Shown: positions 1-8,627, counted from the stretch's first letter. The stretch: DNA of 64,000 nucleotides from Tenacibaculum caenipelagi (GCF_004363005.1 NZ_SNYH01000003.1:62001-126000); one strand, 5' to 3'. Notes: a model not told the origin generated them from the sequence alone. Program-made: numbers and translations.

Positions 1-102
1 TGGGCTGAAGATTTTATGGCAGAAACAAGTAAACAAGTTAAATCTGGAAATATTGACTTGGATTTAATTGAAGAAAAATTTGGGGTGGTTTATTTGAAAT
101 AA
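1..102 (+). CDS. C-terminal end of an unidentified protein (partial)
   Basis: The first 34 codons of the window are open in frame 1 and end in TAA at 100-102. The 33 visible residues are hydrophilic, rich in Lys and Glu, and end in VVYLK; they are too few to assign a family. The gene starts before the window. It is followed by a hairpin repeat like those that separate the small genes further on, so it may be the cargo of another cassette-like unit (inference). Confidence 0.6.
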   Translation, partial: WAEDFMAETSKQVKSGNIDLDLIEEKFGVVYLK

Positions 103-110
103 AAACGAAC

Positions 111-165
111 ACACAACAATGTGTAAAATTCATACCCATCGGGATATACACCCGGAACATTGTAG
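111..165. repeat. intergenic inverted repeat, attC-like
   Basis: ACAATGT at 116-122 is complementary to ACATTGT at 157-163, enclosing a second short stem (CCCATCGGG against CCCGG). It lies between the partial gene and the antiporter gene and resembles the hairpins between later cassette-like genes. The ends of the neighbouring gene do not show the matching 10-base pair, so the call is weak. Confidence 0.4.
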
Positions 166-268
166 GGCACTTGAATATGAATCTTAATAGGATTAGCAAT
201 TGCAATCTTGTGGATAAAATTGAATATAAAGAGAACAAAATTAAACGATTCAAAGAGAAAGTAAACTG

Positions 269-2251
269 ATGCATATACCATTACTACAAGACATACTTAT
301 ACTTCTCGGGTTTTCAGCCATAATTGTTTTTGTGCTTCAAAAACTTAAACTTCCCTCTATTATAGGCTTTCTGCTAACTGGAATAGTAATCGGTCCTTAT
401 GGACTTAGCCTAATCAATGCTGTAGAAGAAGTTGAAGTTTTATCTGAAATCGGAGTAATCCTTCTGTTATTTGTAATTGGAATGGAGTTATCTATAAAGC
501 AATTGGCTTCAATAAAGAAAACCATCTTTATTGGGGGATTTCTTCAGGTTGGTATAACAGCAATTGTAACAGGGATTATCTATCATCTCCTTGGATACTC
601 CTGGAGTGAATCTGTTTTTGTTGGCTTTCTTTTTTCATTGTCAAGTACAGCAATTGTTCTAAAAACACTTCAAGACAGGAAGGAAATTTTAACACCGCAT
701 GGTCGAAATGCGCTTGCAATCCTAATCTTTCAAGACATTATTATTGTTCCCATGATGCTTATTACACCGCTTATTGCAGGTGAATCAACGAACATTGGAA
801 TGAGCATTCTTTCATTGGTTATCAAATCGATTATTGTGATAGTGATTACATTAATAAGTGCTCGTTATATCGTACCTAAATTGATGCATGCTGTAGCAAA
901 AACCAATAGTAAGGAATTATTTCTCTTAGTAACCTTTACGCTATGTTTTGCGATTGCTTTTTTTACTTCTGAAATTGGTTTATCCTTGGCTTTAGGGGCT
1001 TTCATTGCAGGTTTAATCATTTCAGAATCTGAATACAGCCATCAAGCAACCAGTATTATTTTACCATTTCGAGAACTATTTACCAGTTTCTTTTTCGTTT
1101 CAGTAGGCATGCTACTTGACTTAAGCTTTTTTATTGACAATATTCCGATAATAATGTTTTTTGTGCTTTTAGTATTTATAATTAAATCCGTTATCGCATG
1201 TCTTGCAATTGCTGCACTACAATACCCTACAAGAACAGTTTTACTTACAGGTCTTTCCCTTTTTCAGGTCGGAGAATTTGCTTTTATATTATCCAAGGTA
1301 GGCATTGAGTACAATTTATTAAGTGCCCAAACCAATCAATATTTTTTATCTGTATCAATTGTTTCGATGATATTAACACCATTCGTAATCATTTTTTCCG
1401 AAAGTATAGCTAACAATTTTATTGGAGTTTCTAAAAAAATTGGGTTTTCCCCTACCTTAGTCTTGGATAAAAATATATCGAAAATAGAAGATACTAATTT
1501 GGAGAACCACCTTGTAATTATTGGCTATGGAGTAAATGGTAGCAACTTAGCGAAGGCAGCCGCAGCAAGTAATATTCCTTTTATTGTAATTGAAATGAAT
1601 GCTGAAACAGTTCGTCAGCAAAAAGCCAAGGGGCTTCCAATCATTTTTGGTGATGCTACTCAAGATCATATACTAGAAGCTGTTCACCTTTCTGATGCCA
1701 GAGCGGCAGTGATAGCCATTTCAGATAATAATGCAACCAAAGCAATAATTAAAAATATTAGGCATCACTCAGAATCACTTTATCTTGTGGTCAGAACAAG
1801 GTATGTCAAAGAGACTTCGGAACTTATCGCTTTAGGTGCTGACGAAGTAATACCAGAAGAATTTGAAACTTCGGTACAAATATTCACTCACGTGCTTCAA
1901 AACTTCCTTGTTCCTGAAGACGATATTGACCAACTTGTAGATAAAGTACGTGCTGACAATTATCAGCTGTTTAAGGGAGAACTTAAACTACCAAAAACTT
2001 ATCGACCCAAAAACATAACCGACTTCAATATAACATGCTTAAGACTAAACTCTGACAGTAATGTGTTTTTAGGAAAACCATTAAACGAATTGAATCTGAG
2101 GGCAGATCATGGGATAAACATCTTGAGCATTAAGCGAAAAGACGAAATATTAGATTCTATTCAACCTGAAGAAGTGTTAAAGCAAGGTGATATTATCTAC
2201 GTTCAGGGAAATCAAAACAAAATTGAGCAATTCCACAAAATGATTAAATAA
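269..2251 (+). CDS. CPA2-family cation:proton antiporter with TrkA domains (KefB/YbaL type)
   Basis: Inner-membrane monovalent cation/H+ antiporter of 660 residues. About twelve hydrophobic segments fill residues 5-380, including the family's conserved FQD (Asp156) and the motifs GFLLTGIVIGP (33-43) and SVGMLLDL (278-285). A TrkA-N Rossmann domain begins at GYGVNG (419-424) with acidic Glu442 at the end of strand 2, suggesting NAD(H) control, and a TrkA-C-like domain ends the protein. The length is usual for the KefB/YbaL group. The preceding 166 bases contain a hairpin repeat and no obvious promoter. The exact ion is not predictable, and no KefF/KefG partner is next to it. Confidence 0.88.
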   Translation: MHIPLLQDILILLGFSAIIVFVLQKLKLPSIIGFLLTGIVIGPYGLSLINAVEEVEVLSEIGVILLLFVIGMELSIKQLASIKKTIFIGGFLQVGITAIVTGIIYHLLGYSWSESVFVGFLFSLSSTAIVLKTLQDRKEILTPHGRNALAILIFQDIIIVPMMLITPLIAGESTNIGMSILSLVIKSIIVIVITLISARYIVPKLMHAVAKTNSKELFLLVTFTLCFAIAFFTSEIGLSLALGAFIAGLIISESEYSHQATSIILPFRELFTSFFFVSVGMLLDLSFFIDNIPIIMFFVLLVFIIKSVIACLAIAALQYPTRTVLLTGLSLFQVGEFAFILSKVGIEYNLLSAQTNQYFLSVSIVSMILTPFVIIFSESIANNFIGVSKKIGFSPTLVLDKNISKIEDTNLENHLVIIGYGVNGSNLAKAAAASNIPFIVIEMNAETVRQQKAKGLPIIFGDATQDHILEAVHLSDARAAVIAISDNNATKAIIKNIRHHSESLYLVVRTRYVKETSELIALGADEVIPEEFETSVQIFTHVLQNFLVPEDDIDQLVDKVRADNYQLFKGELKLPKTYRPKNITDFNITCLRLNSDSNVFLGKPLNELNLRADHGINILSIKRKDEILDSIQPEEVLKQGDIIYVQGNQNKIEQFHKMIK

Positions 2252-2373
2252 AAATCAACGAAGACACAACATTGGTTATACATAACACGAACTAAAGTAC
2301 AGTTACGGTAATCGACTCTGAAGTACCTTGAAACCCCTAACTACATATAGCTATAGAATTGTTAGCACCAACT

Positions 2374-2447
2374 ATGAAAAAACAATTCTAATATTAATTT
2401 TTAGTCTTCTGACTAACTTTATGCTTTCACAGAGAGTCCTGTATTAA
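2374..2447 (+). pseudogene. remnant of a small exported protein (signal peptide only)
   Basis: ATG at 2374 opens a frame that stops after five codons. Shifting by one base right after the start gives EKTILILIFSLLTNFMLSQ, a typical Bacteroidota type I signal peptide ending in SQ, and then a stop at 2445-2447. Together they read as a frameshifted and truncated secreted-protein gene. It lies within the 381-base interval 2252-2632, whose ends hold ACAACATTGGTTATAC (2266 onward) and GTTATACGAAACCGTTG (2556 onward). These are roughly inverted and resemble the flanks of other cassette-like genes. Confidence 0.45.
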
Positions 2448-2632
2448 AAAAGAAAAACTAACATTGAAGGCTGAATAAAATGAACTGAAATTAATTCACC
2501 CATAAGTTACCGAATAAAAAACAGAAAATTATTAACTTTAATCCCATAACTAACAGTTATACGAAACCGTTGGTATGTATTATTCTCCTATGTATACAGG
2601 ACTAAAAAAATATTTAACCAATTACGTTAACC

Positions 2633-3091
2633 ATGAAAAAACTACAGTTTAAAAAAGACATTAACGCATCTGCTGAGAAGGTGTACAACACGATGCTTGG
2701 TATTGGCAATATAGAAACCTACGAGCAATGGACAGCCGAATTTAACCCAACTTCAACCTATGAAGGAAACTGGGAAAAAGGAACTAAAATTTATTTTGTA
2801 GGAACGGATAAAAATGGTAAAAAAGGTGGATTAGTCTCTGAAATTGTAGACAACATTCCATTTCAGTTTGTTTCCATTCGCCATTACGGAATTTTAGACG
2901 GTGAAAATGAAATTACCGAAGGTGCTGAAGTTGAGAAATGGGCAGGTTTACTGGAAAATTATTCATTTCATGAGCATAATGGTATAACAACGGTAACAGT
3001 AGAAAGCGAGGTAACTGAAGACTACCTCGATTATTTTAATACAACTTGGGCAAAAGCTCTAAATAAGTTAAAAGAGATTTCGGAAAAATAA
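2633..3091 (+). CDS. SRPBCC (START/Bet v1-like) domain protein
   Basis: A 152-residue cytoplasmic protein whose start MKKLQFKKDINASAEKVYNT is the usual first strand and helix of the AHSA1/polyketide-cyclase SRPBCC fold. It continues with a beta-rich middle and a long C-terminal helix (EDYLDYFNTTWAKALNKLKE) that would roof a ligand cavity. Ligand and reaction cannot be read from sequence. The gene is followed after 36 bases by an acetyltransferase gene on the same strand, so the two may share a transcript. The ATG sits after an A-rich stretch with no clear Shine-Dalgarno site, as is common in this phylum. Confidence 0.8.
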   Translation: MKKLQFKKDINASAEKVYNTMLGIGNIETYEQWTAEFNPTSTYEGNWEKGTKIYFVGTDKNGKKGGLVSEIVDNIPFQFVSIRHYGILDGENEITEGAEVEKWAGLLENYSFHEHNGITTVTVESEVTEDYLDYFNTTWAKALNKLKEISEK

Positions 3092-3127
3092 CACACGGAA
3101 AGAGAAACCATACATTAAAAGCAAAAA

Positions 3128-3634
3128 ATGAAAATAGAAAATAGCAATCTTAAAGACGTCGATAAAATATTTGAGCTTTACAAAAACGCAACTGATTTTC
3201 AGAAAACAAAATCGGTTGTTCCCTGGCCTGAATTTGATTCAAAACTTATTAAAAAGGAGGTTATTGAAAAAAGACAGTGGAAAATTATCATCAACAATGA
3301 AGTTGCCTGTGTTTGGGCAACCACAGAAAGCGACCCTGAAATTTGGCAAGAAAGAAACGATGACCCTGCTATTTACATCCACCGAATTTCGACCAACCCT
3401 AATTTTAGAGGGAGAAATTTAGTAGAAGAAATTGTAAAGTGGTCGAAAGACTATGCAGCTAAAAAGAATAAAAAATATGTTCGAATGGACACCGTGGGTG
3501 AAAATATAGGATTGATAAAGCATTATAAAAAATGTGGATTTGAATTTTTAGGGCTTTCGAAACTAGAAGATACAGATAAACTTCCGGCACATTATCACAA
3601 TGCTACCGTAAGTTTGTTTCAGTTATCCGTATAA
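3128..3634 (+). CDS. GNAT-family N-acetyltransferase
   Basis: 168 residues with the GNAT layout: N-terminal strand and helices, then the acetyl-CoA pyrophosphate loop in ISTNPNFRGRNLVEEIVKW (about residues 88-106, motif A R-G-R-N-L), and a C-terminal motif B region (IGLIKHYKKCGFEFLGLSKL) with the typical YxKxGF element. It transfers an acetyl group from acetyl-CoA to an unknown amine. It lies 36 bases after the SRPBCC gene. Substrate unknown. Confidence 0.85.
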   Translation: MKIENSNLKDVDKIFELYKNATDFQKTKSVVPWPEFDSKLIKKEVIEKRQWKIIINNEVACVWATTESDPEIWQERNDDPAIYIHRISTNPNFRGRNLVEEIVKWSKDYAAKKNKKYVRMDTVGENIGLIKHYKKCGFEFLGLSKLEDTDKLPAHYHNATVSLFQLSV

Positions 3635-3727
3635 AAAACCAGCTGGTAACATTAGCACTAAACCGAAAATTAAAGAGACCTTAACTATTATAAATTCTAA
3701 GTTAGAAACACTTATAATTGCTATTTA

Positions 3728-4897
3728 ATGAACTTTATTACAAACCACCCCTATATATCAATAATCATAATTATATTTATTTTGAACTCTATAATTAAAA
3801 AAATTACACGAGCTAAACATTCTCCAATTGCAAAAGTGTTCTTATTTTTTATTGCAATTATTTCCCAAGCCTGTAGTCCTTTTGCGGGTCCAGTTGATAA
3901 ATCTGTTTCAGATTCCTATTATTATTCAAAATCAAAAAGTAACATCTGTTATTCCCCCATGGGAAATTGGTTTGAATTGGGCAACACCAAACTAAATGCC
4001 GATGTTAAAAGTTTTAAAGTTTTAGGAAGAGAGTTTGGTAAAGATAAAAATCATGTATACTATAAAAGCCATATTATAGACAACGAAGTAGATATCGCTA
4101 CTTTTTATGTTGACAAAGACAATTATATCTGTTTTGATAAAAATAATGTATACGTAGCTTTTAACTATTTACCATACGATTTTAACAAAGCCAATCAAGA
4201 AAAAAACCATCTGTGGAAAGTAGCGAAAGCCAACCCAGAAACATTCCAAAAAATTGATTATGATTGGTCTAAAGATGATAACCATTTTTTTTATAATTAT
4301 GTTCCAATAGATGCAGATTATACCTCTTTCAAAGTTTTAAATGAAAACTTTGCTAAAGACAAGAACAAAGTGTATTCATTAAAAACGTATGAATTGCTAC
4401 CAGCCTTGACAATAGATCCTGCTACAACTAAAAAAATCAACGATAGATATATTGCAGATAAAAATAATATTTATGATTTTCAAGAGTATCAAAATAGTGA
4501 ATTAGTAGATTCACTAATCTCTATACCTCACCAGAACATTGATGATTTAAAAATTTTAGAAGACAAGTTTTTGTTATTTGATAACAATGTTATTTACGAT
4601 GGTGTAAAAATTAAAAATGTTGATGTTTCGTCTTTTCAAATCATTCAGTTTCCATATTCTAAAGACAAAAATCATGTTTTCTATTACGGAGATATTATAG
4701 AAAAAGCAGATCCTAAAACCTTTAGCATTTTAGAAACATCTTTTTATGCAAAAGACAAAAACCATGTATTTGTTTATGGAAAACTATTGAAAGAAGCTGA
4801 TGTAGCTACTTTTGGTCCTACTAATGAAAAACACTCATTGCTACATAAAGATAAAAACCACACCTATCGAGGTGATGAAATTGTAGAAGGATACTAA
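3728..4897 (+). CDS. DKNYY-repeat protein, membrane-anchored
   Basis: 389 residues. Residues 5-23 and 38-52 are hydrophobic and the second ends in SQACSP, so the protein is probably exported and anchored; which segment serves as the signal is uncertain. From about residue 75 it consists of tandem units of roughly 30 residues, each with a D-K-N-H-V-Y/F-Y core (for example KDKNHVYYKSHII, KDDNHFFYNYVPI, KDKNHVFYYGDII, KDKNHVFVYGKLL) followed by a D-x-x-(S/T)F strand. This is the DKNYY family, of unknown function, found in many envelope proteins. At least nine units are visible, some degenerate. The gene stands alone between two gaps. Confidence 0.85.
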   Translation: MNFITNHPYISIIIIIFILNSIIKKITRAKHSPIAKVFLFFIAIISQACSPFAGPVDKSVSDSYYYSKSKSNICYSPMGNWFELGNTKLNADVKSFKVLGREFGKDKNHVYYKSHIIDNEVDIATFYVDKDNYICFDKNNVYVAFNYLPYDFNKANQEKNHLWKVAKANPETFQKIDYDWSKDDNHFFYNYVPIDADYTSFKVLNENFAKDKNKVYSLKTYELLPALTIDPATTKKINDRYIADKNNIYDFQEYQNSELVDSLISIPHQNIDDLKILEDKFLLFDNNVIYDGVKIKNVDVSSFQIIQFPYSKDKNHVFYYGDIIEKADPKTFSILETSFYAKDKNHVFVYGKLLKEADVATFGPTNEKHSLLHKDKNHTYRGDEIVEGY

Positions 4898-4998
4898 CAA
4901 TTATAAGAGACAAGAAATAAAACTCATTTGTATAATACCTATAGATAGGCACAATCATCCCTTTTAAAACCTTAATTTACAATCTATTTTTGTTTAAA

Positions 4999-5172
4999 AT
5001 GAGAAAATTAAAAGTTACAAATGCAAATGACCATTAACGGATATATAGCACAACTTAATAGAAAAATAACTGGATGATTTGAAATCCTGACGAAGAACTT
5101 ATAACTTTTATGTGTTCATTGCTTGATACCTCAGATTACGTATTAGACAAATGTCCTAAAAACGAACATTAA
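4999..5172 (+). pseudogene. decayed dihydrofolate-reductase/RibD-C-family gene
   Basis: Joining three frames recovers MRKLKV, then MQMTINGYIAQLN, then DWMI-stop-NPDEELITFM and SLLDTSDYVLDK before a TAA. This matches the start of the bacterial DHFR/RibD C-terminal family, which normally reads MRKLK..MQMS.DGYVAGPNGEMDWM.W..D.EL..Y...L. At least two frameshifts and one TGA (5080-5082) interrupt it. Only about 55 of the family's usual 175-190 codons remain. It occupies most of the 320-base gap between the DKNYY gene and the SDR gene. Confidence 0.72.
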
Positions 5173-5217
5173 CCTCTTAATAGATTTGCATATGATTTAA
5201 CTAAAAAAATATATCAT

Positions 5218-5826
5218 ATGAAAACAATAATTTTAATTGGGGCAAACGGAATAGTGGGAAAAGCAGCTTTAACAGGATTAGGAAAACACAACGTTATAAC
5301 AGCAGGACGTTCAACTGGTAACTATGATTATCAGGTTGATATTACTAGTGAAGAATCACTAAGAAAACTATACAAAGATGTAGGTCACTTTGATGCTGTT
5401 GTAAATGCTGTTGGTGTTTGTGAATATGCTAATTTTACTGAGATGACTGAAAAACAATGGATGAATACCATTCAAAGTAAAATGATGGGACAAATCAATG
5501 TAGTACGTATAGGTCAAGAGTATATCGCAGACAATGGTTCTTTCACACTAATTTCAGGAATTCTAAACGTTAAGCCTCTTCCCTATGCTATTGCTGATGC
5601 TACAACTAGTGGAGCGATTGACACATTTGTTAAATGCGTCGCTTTTGAAATGCCTAGAGGTATCCGTATAAACTCTGTAAACCCAACTGTTTTAGAAGAA
5701 GCTTGGGAAGCGCATGGAGAGTTGATGCCTGGTTTCCAACCTGTTTCTGGAACTTTAGTTGGGAAAGCTTTTGAACGTTCTGTAGATGGGTTTATTACTG
5801 GTCAAGTAATTTTTGTAGATGCATAA
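5218..5826 (+). CDS. short-chain dehydrogenase/reductase, atypical
   Basis: 202 residues. The N-terminus has a Rossmann nucleotide loop, LIGANGIVGKAAL (about 6-18), followed by NAVG in the NNAG position and SGILN before the expected catalytic site. The usual Tyr-x-x-x-Lys is absent: the sequence there is PYAIADATTSGAID, so this belongs to the short SDR group without the normal catalytic Lys and may have changed chemistry. A remnant of an HxlR regulator gene lies about 140 bases downstream, and HxlR genes commonly neighbour oxidoreductase genes. A good hairpin terminator follows the stop. Confidence 0.8.
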   Translation: MKTIILIGANGIVGKAALTGLGKHNVITAGRSTGNYDYQVDITSEESLRKLYKDVGHFDAVVNAVGVCEYANFTEMTEKQWMNTIQSKMMGQINVVRIGQEYIADNGSFTLISGILNVKPLPYAIADATTSGAIDTFVKCVAFEMPRGIRINSVNPTVLEEAWEAHGELMPGFQPVSGTLVGKAFERSVDGFITGQVIFVDA

Positions 5827-5857
5827 ATAAAAGCTACCCAAACAATATAAAACATAG

Positions 5858-5886
5858 GGCGTTTGGTACAAAACTAAACGTCTTTT
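5858..5886 (+). terminator. hairpin terminator after the SDR gene
   Basis: GGCGTTTGGT (5858-5867) pairs with ACTAAACGTC (5873-5882) through ten base pairs if two G-U pairs are allowed, with a 5-base loop and TTTT directly after the stem. Confidence 0.7.
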
Positions 5887-5964
5887 GTATTTATATTGTC
5901 TTGTACCAATTTAAAAGAAATCGCATGTCATCAGCCCTACACTTCTTATACCAGACCTTATATA

Positions 5965-6052
5965 AGAATATCTACTAATACCTCATGTTGAATACCGATT
6001 GACCAAAAAAGGAAAATCGCTGAAAGAGAATTTGACTAAAATAAAGGAATAA
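5965..6052 (+). pseudogene. 3' remnant of an HxlR-type regulator gene
   Basis: The frame 5981-6052 encodes PHVEYRLTKKGKSLKENL and a TAA. This is the wing region of HxlR winged-helix regulators, whose consensus is PPRVEYxLTxxGxSL. Just upstream, in a neighbouring frame, RISTNT fits the preceding R-x-x-Y/T segment, implying a one-base frameshift. No start or helix-turn-helix remains in 5887-5964. The rest of the gap to 6174 holds no gene. Confidence 0.6.
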
Positions 6053-6174
6053 GGTAATCAAAATCTAAAATGTGGTTTAATGCATTTATAGCAAGTAGAA
6101 AATCTTCCTAAGTCGTTGCCTTGTTAAGAAAAAGTTTGTGTAAATTTACTAGGCTTGATTAAAAAACAATACTT

Positions 6175-6435
6175 ATGAGTTTATTATCAGAAAATGTGAT
6201 TCCAGGAAACCATGGGAAAGTATTCGGAACAAATGCTAAGTATATCAGGGATTTAGAAAAAATAAAAAGCAGGATTTTATCTGTGCATGGAGTGAAAGAT
6301 GTTATTATTAATTCTGAAGTTTTTCCCAGAGAATTAACAGTGCAAACAACAGAATTGGTTAAGGTAAAAGAAATTGAAGACGCGGTAAAATCTACCGGGT
6401 TTCATGTAATACCAAAAGGTTTGTTTGAGTTATAA
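6175..6435 (+). CDS. small HMA-like protein without metal cysteines
   Basis: 86 residues resembling a ferredoxin-like heavy-metal-associated domain: helix 1 about 20-36, strand GVKDVIINSEVFPRELTVQT (38-57), then a second helix KVKEIEDAVKSTGF. There is no CxxC motif and no cysteine at all, so classical copper or zinc chaperoning is unlikely. The next gene is a cation-efflux protein with its own degenerate HMA domain 83 bases downstream, so the two may work together (inference). Confidence 0.6.
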   Translation: MSLLSENVIPGNHGKVFGTNAKYIRDLEKIKSRILSVHGVKDVIINSEVFPRELTVQTTELVKVKEIEDAVKSTGFHVIPKGLFEL

Positions 6436-6518
6436 TAGTTGAAACACAACACCTAAATCTAACTTTTTAATTGGGTTAATAGCCCTATTACTGCCCTTTT
6501 TGTAAACTAGGAAACTGA

Positions 6519-7310
6519 ATGAACAAAACAATATTTGAAATTACCAAAATGGATTGCCCTTCTGAGGAAAACTTAATCCGAATGAAATTAGAAGGAATTT
6601 CAAATATTGCTCATTTAGATTTTGATATCCCCAACCGAAAATTGACTATTTTTCATAACGGACCGATTAATCAAATTGAAAAATCAATTCTCGAATTAAA
6701 TTTAGGAAGTAAAAAAATCTCAACCGAACAAACCAACCAAACCGATTTTAACAAGAATACCATCCAAAAGAAATTGCTTTGGATAGTTCTTGCTATCAAC
6801 TTTGCTTTTTTTATCATTGAAATGACTACTGGAATAATTTCTAAATCAATGGGATTGGTTGCTGATAGTTTAGATATGCTTGCCGATTCTTTTGTTTATG
6901 GCATTAGTCTTTTTGCTGTTGGTGGTACCATCACAAGAAAAAGAAGAATAGCTAAACTTGCAGGGTATTTTCAAATATTACTTGCAATTATAGGGTTTGT
7001 AGAAGTACTAAGACGATTTTTTGGAACAGAAAAGCTTCCAAATTTTTCAACAATGATTATTGTTTCTCTTTTTGCACTTATCGCAAATGGAATATGTCTT
7101 TATATTTTACAAAAGTCAAAAAGTCAAAATGAAGCTCATATAAAAGCCAGTATGATTTTTACTTCAAATGATGTGATTATAAATTTTGGAGTAATAACTG
7201 CAGGACTTTTGGTTAATTGGTTAAACTCAAACAAACCTGATTTGATTATCGGAACCATCGTTTTTGTCCTAGTAATACAGGGAGCTATAAGAATATTAAA
7301 ACTCAAATAA
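6519..7310 (+). CDS. CDF-family cation efflux transporter with N-terminal HMA-like domain
   Basis: 263 residues. The first 65 resemble an HMA domain beginning FEITKMDCPSEENLIRMKL, with one Cys in place of CxxC. From about residue 88 there are five or six membrane segments with the CDF signature DSLDMLADS near 119-127 (the first metal-binding Asp pair) and SNDVIINFG near 213-221, as in ZitB/CzcD-type zinc, cobalt and iron exporters. The C-terminal cytoplasmic domain found in many CDF proteins is missing. It likely acts in the inner membrane as a metal/proton antiporter; the metal cannot be told. Confidence 0.82.
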   Translation: MNKTIFEITKMDCPSEENLIRMKLEGISNIAHLDFDIPNRKLTIFHNGPINQIEKSILELNLGSKKISTEQTNQTDFNKNTIQKKLLWIVLAINFAFFIIEMTTGIISKSMGLVADSLDMLADSFVYGISLFAVGGTITRKRRIAKLAGYFQILLAIIGFVEVLRRFFGTEKLPNFSTMIIVSLFALIANGICLYILQKSKSQNEAHIKASMIFTSNDVIINFGVITAGLLVNWLNSNKPDLIIGTIVFVLVIQGAIRILKLK

Positions 7311-7452
7311 TATTTTTTGTACGTTTTGTTATCTTAGCTACTCTCGAGCTAAAAGAATAAAATTGTTGAAATTTCCGTTTATTTCTCTAACAATAGAAAT
7401 ACACATCTGTTATTTTATTTTAAAGTGATACCATTTAAAAACTCTTAATGAA

Positions 7453-7932
7453 ATGAACAATAAACTAATAACCAATGTTATTTCCCAACTAAAAAACAAC
7501 TTAGATGGTAATAACTGGCTTGACGAAAACTTCAAGAAAAAACTTAAAACTGTAACCGAAACAAATGCTTTTATAAGACCTATTCCTGAAGTTCATAGCA
7601 TTGCTGAATTAGTTGCTCATATTTTAATTTGGCGTGTAGAGGGAATCAAAAAACTTCAAGGTATTAAATCTAAAGTTACCATGGATAGTCCTGAAAACTG
7701 GAGAACTAATGATGAGCTAAAAAAAATTGGCTGGAAAAAATTAAAAGAAGAATTGTTTAATAGTCAAACAGCACTAATCAAGTTATTAGAAGATAAATCA
7801 GATGATTTTTTGGAAGATAACGACTACGCTTCAGGGTATTCTTATAAATACTTAGTTGACGGATTAATTCATCACGATATCTATCATATGGGGCAAATAG
7901 GAACCACCTTAAAACTACTAAACAAAAAATAA
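7453..7932 (+). CDS. DinB-superfamily protein
   Basis: 159 residues forming a predicted four-helix bundle of the DinB/YfiT type. The metal-site histidines appear in AELVAHILIWRVEGI (one His) and in GLIHHDIYHMGQIG near the C-terminus (the paired H-x-x-x-H), and the end GQIGTTLKLL is typical. Such proteins are often thiol-dependent transferases or hydrolases, with unknown substrates. The upstream 142 bases contain a degraded copy of the AGAATAAAATTG motif found in the hairpin repeats at 12.6 and 59.9 kb. Confidence 0.85.
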   Translation: MNNKLITNVISQLKNNLDGNNWLDENFKKKLKTVTETNAFIRPIPEVHSIAELVAHILIWRVEGIKKLQGIKSKVTMDSPENWRTNDELKKIGWKKLKEELFNSQTALIKLLEDKSDDFLEDNDYASGYSYKYLVDGLIHHDIYHMGQIGTTLKLLNKK

Positions 7933-7983
7933 ATAGCATATTATTTTTCCTCATTCTGAAAAACCTATTGCCTTTAATAATTT

Positions 7984-8565
7984 ATGAACAAAACAAATCT
8001 TAATAATTATTTTCATTCTTTATTTCCTATAGAAAAGGGAACTGTTGAAAAGATTACTGAAACTTTCTCAAATTTTACACTTAATAAAAACACCATACTT
8101 CTCAATAAAAATACCATCAGCACAAAAACATATTTTTTAGAAGAAGGTTATATGCGTTCATATATTATTAATGAAGATAATGAAGAAGTAACCACAAACA
8201 TTTATGCTGCCCCTTGTTTCGTAAATGATTTTTTATCGTTTTTTAAAAAGCAACCTACCAAAGAGATTTATGAAACTCTAACTGATTGTTCTTTTTGGGC
8301 TACAAGTTTAGAGAACGTACAGGAAAACTTTCATAACATTCCTGAGTTTAGAGAATTCAGTCGATTGTTATTTGTTATCAATTATTACAAATTAAATGAT
8401 CGATTAATTGAAACCGTGAGTCAAAAAGCAGAAACAAGGTATTTAAACCTTTTAAAAAAACAACCGCATATTTTTCAGCATGTACCTTTGAAAATTATTG
8501 CTTCTTATCTTGGTATTACCGACAGTACTTTAAGTAGAATTAGAAAAGATATTACCAAAATGTAA
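7984..8565 (+). CDS. Crp/Fnr-family transcriptional regulator
   Basis: 193 residues. The first 120 form a cyclic-nucleotide-binding-like jelly roll (LNKNTISTKTYFLEEGYMRSY at about 36-56). The C-terminal helix-turn-helix lies in PLKIIASYLGITDSTLSRIR. This is the short Crp type common in Bacteroidota, lacking the Arg/Ser residues for cAMP binding. The next gene, a ketopantoate-reductase-like protein, starts 62 bases downstream on the same strand and may be its target. Confidence 0.85.
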   Translation: MNKTNLNNYFHSLFPIEKGTVEKITETFSNFTLNKNTILLNKNTISTKTYFLEEGYMRSYIINEDNEEVTTNIYAAPCFVNDFLSFFKKQPTKEIYETLTDCSFWATSLENVQENFHNIPEFREFSRLLFVINYYKLNDRLIETVSQKAETRYLNLLKKQPHIFQHVPLKIIASYLGITDSTLSRIRKDITKM

Positions 8566-8627
8566 TTTCTTGTCATTTGTCAAGTGCCCTTTCGTTCCGA
8601 TTATCTCATTTTTGTAAAAAATTAAAA

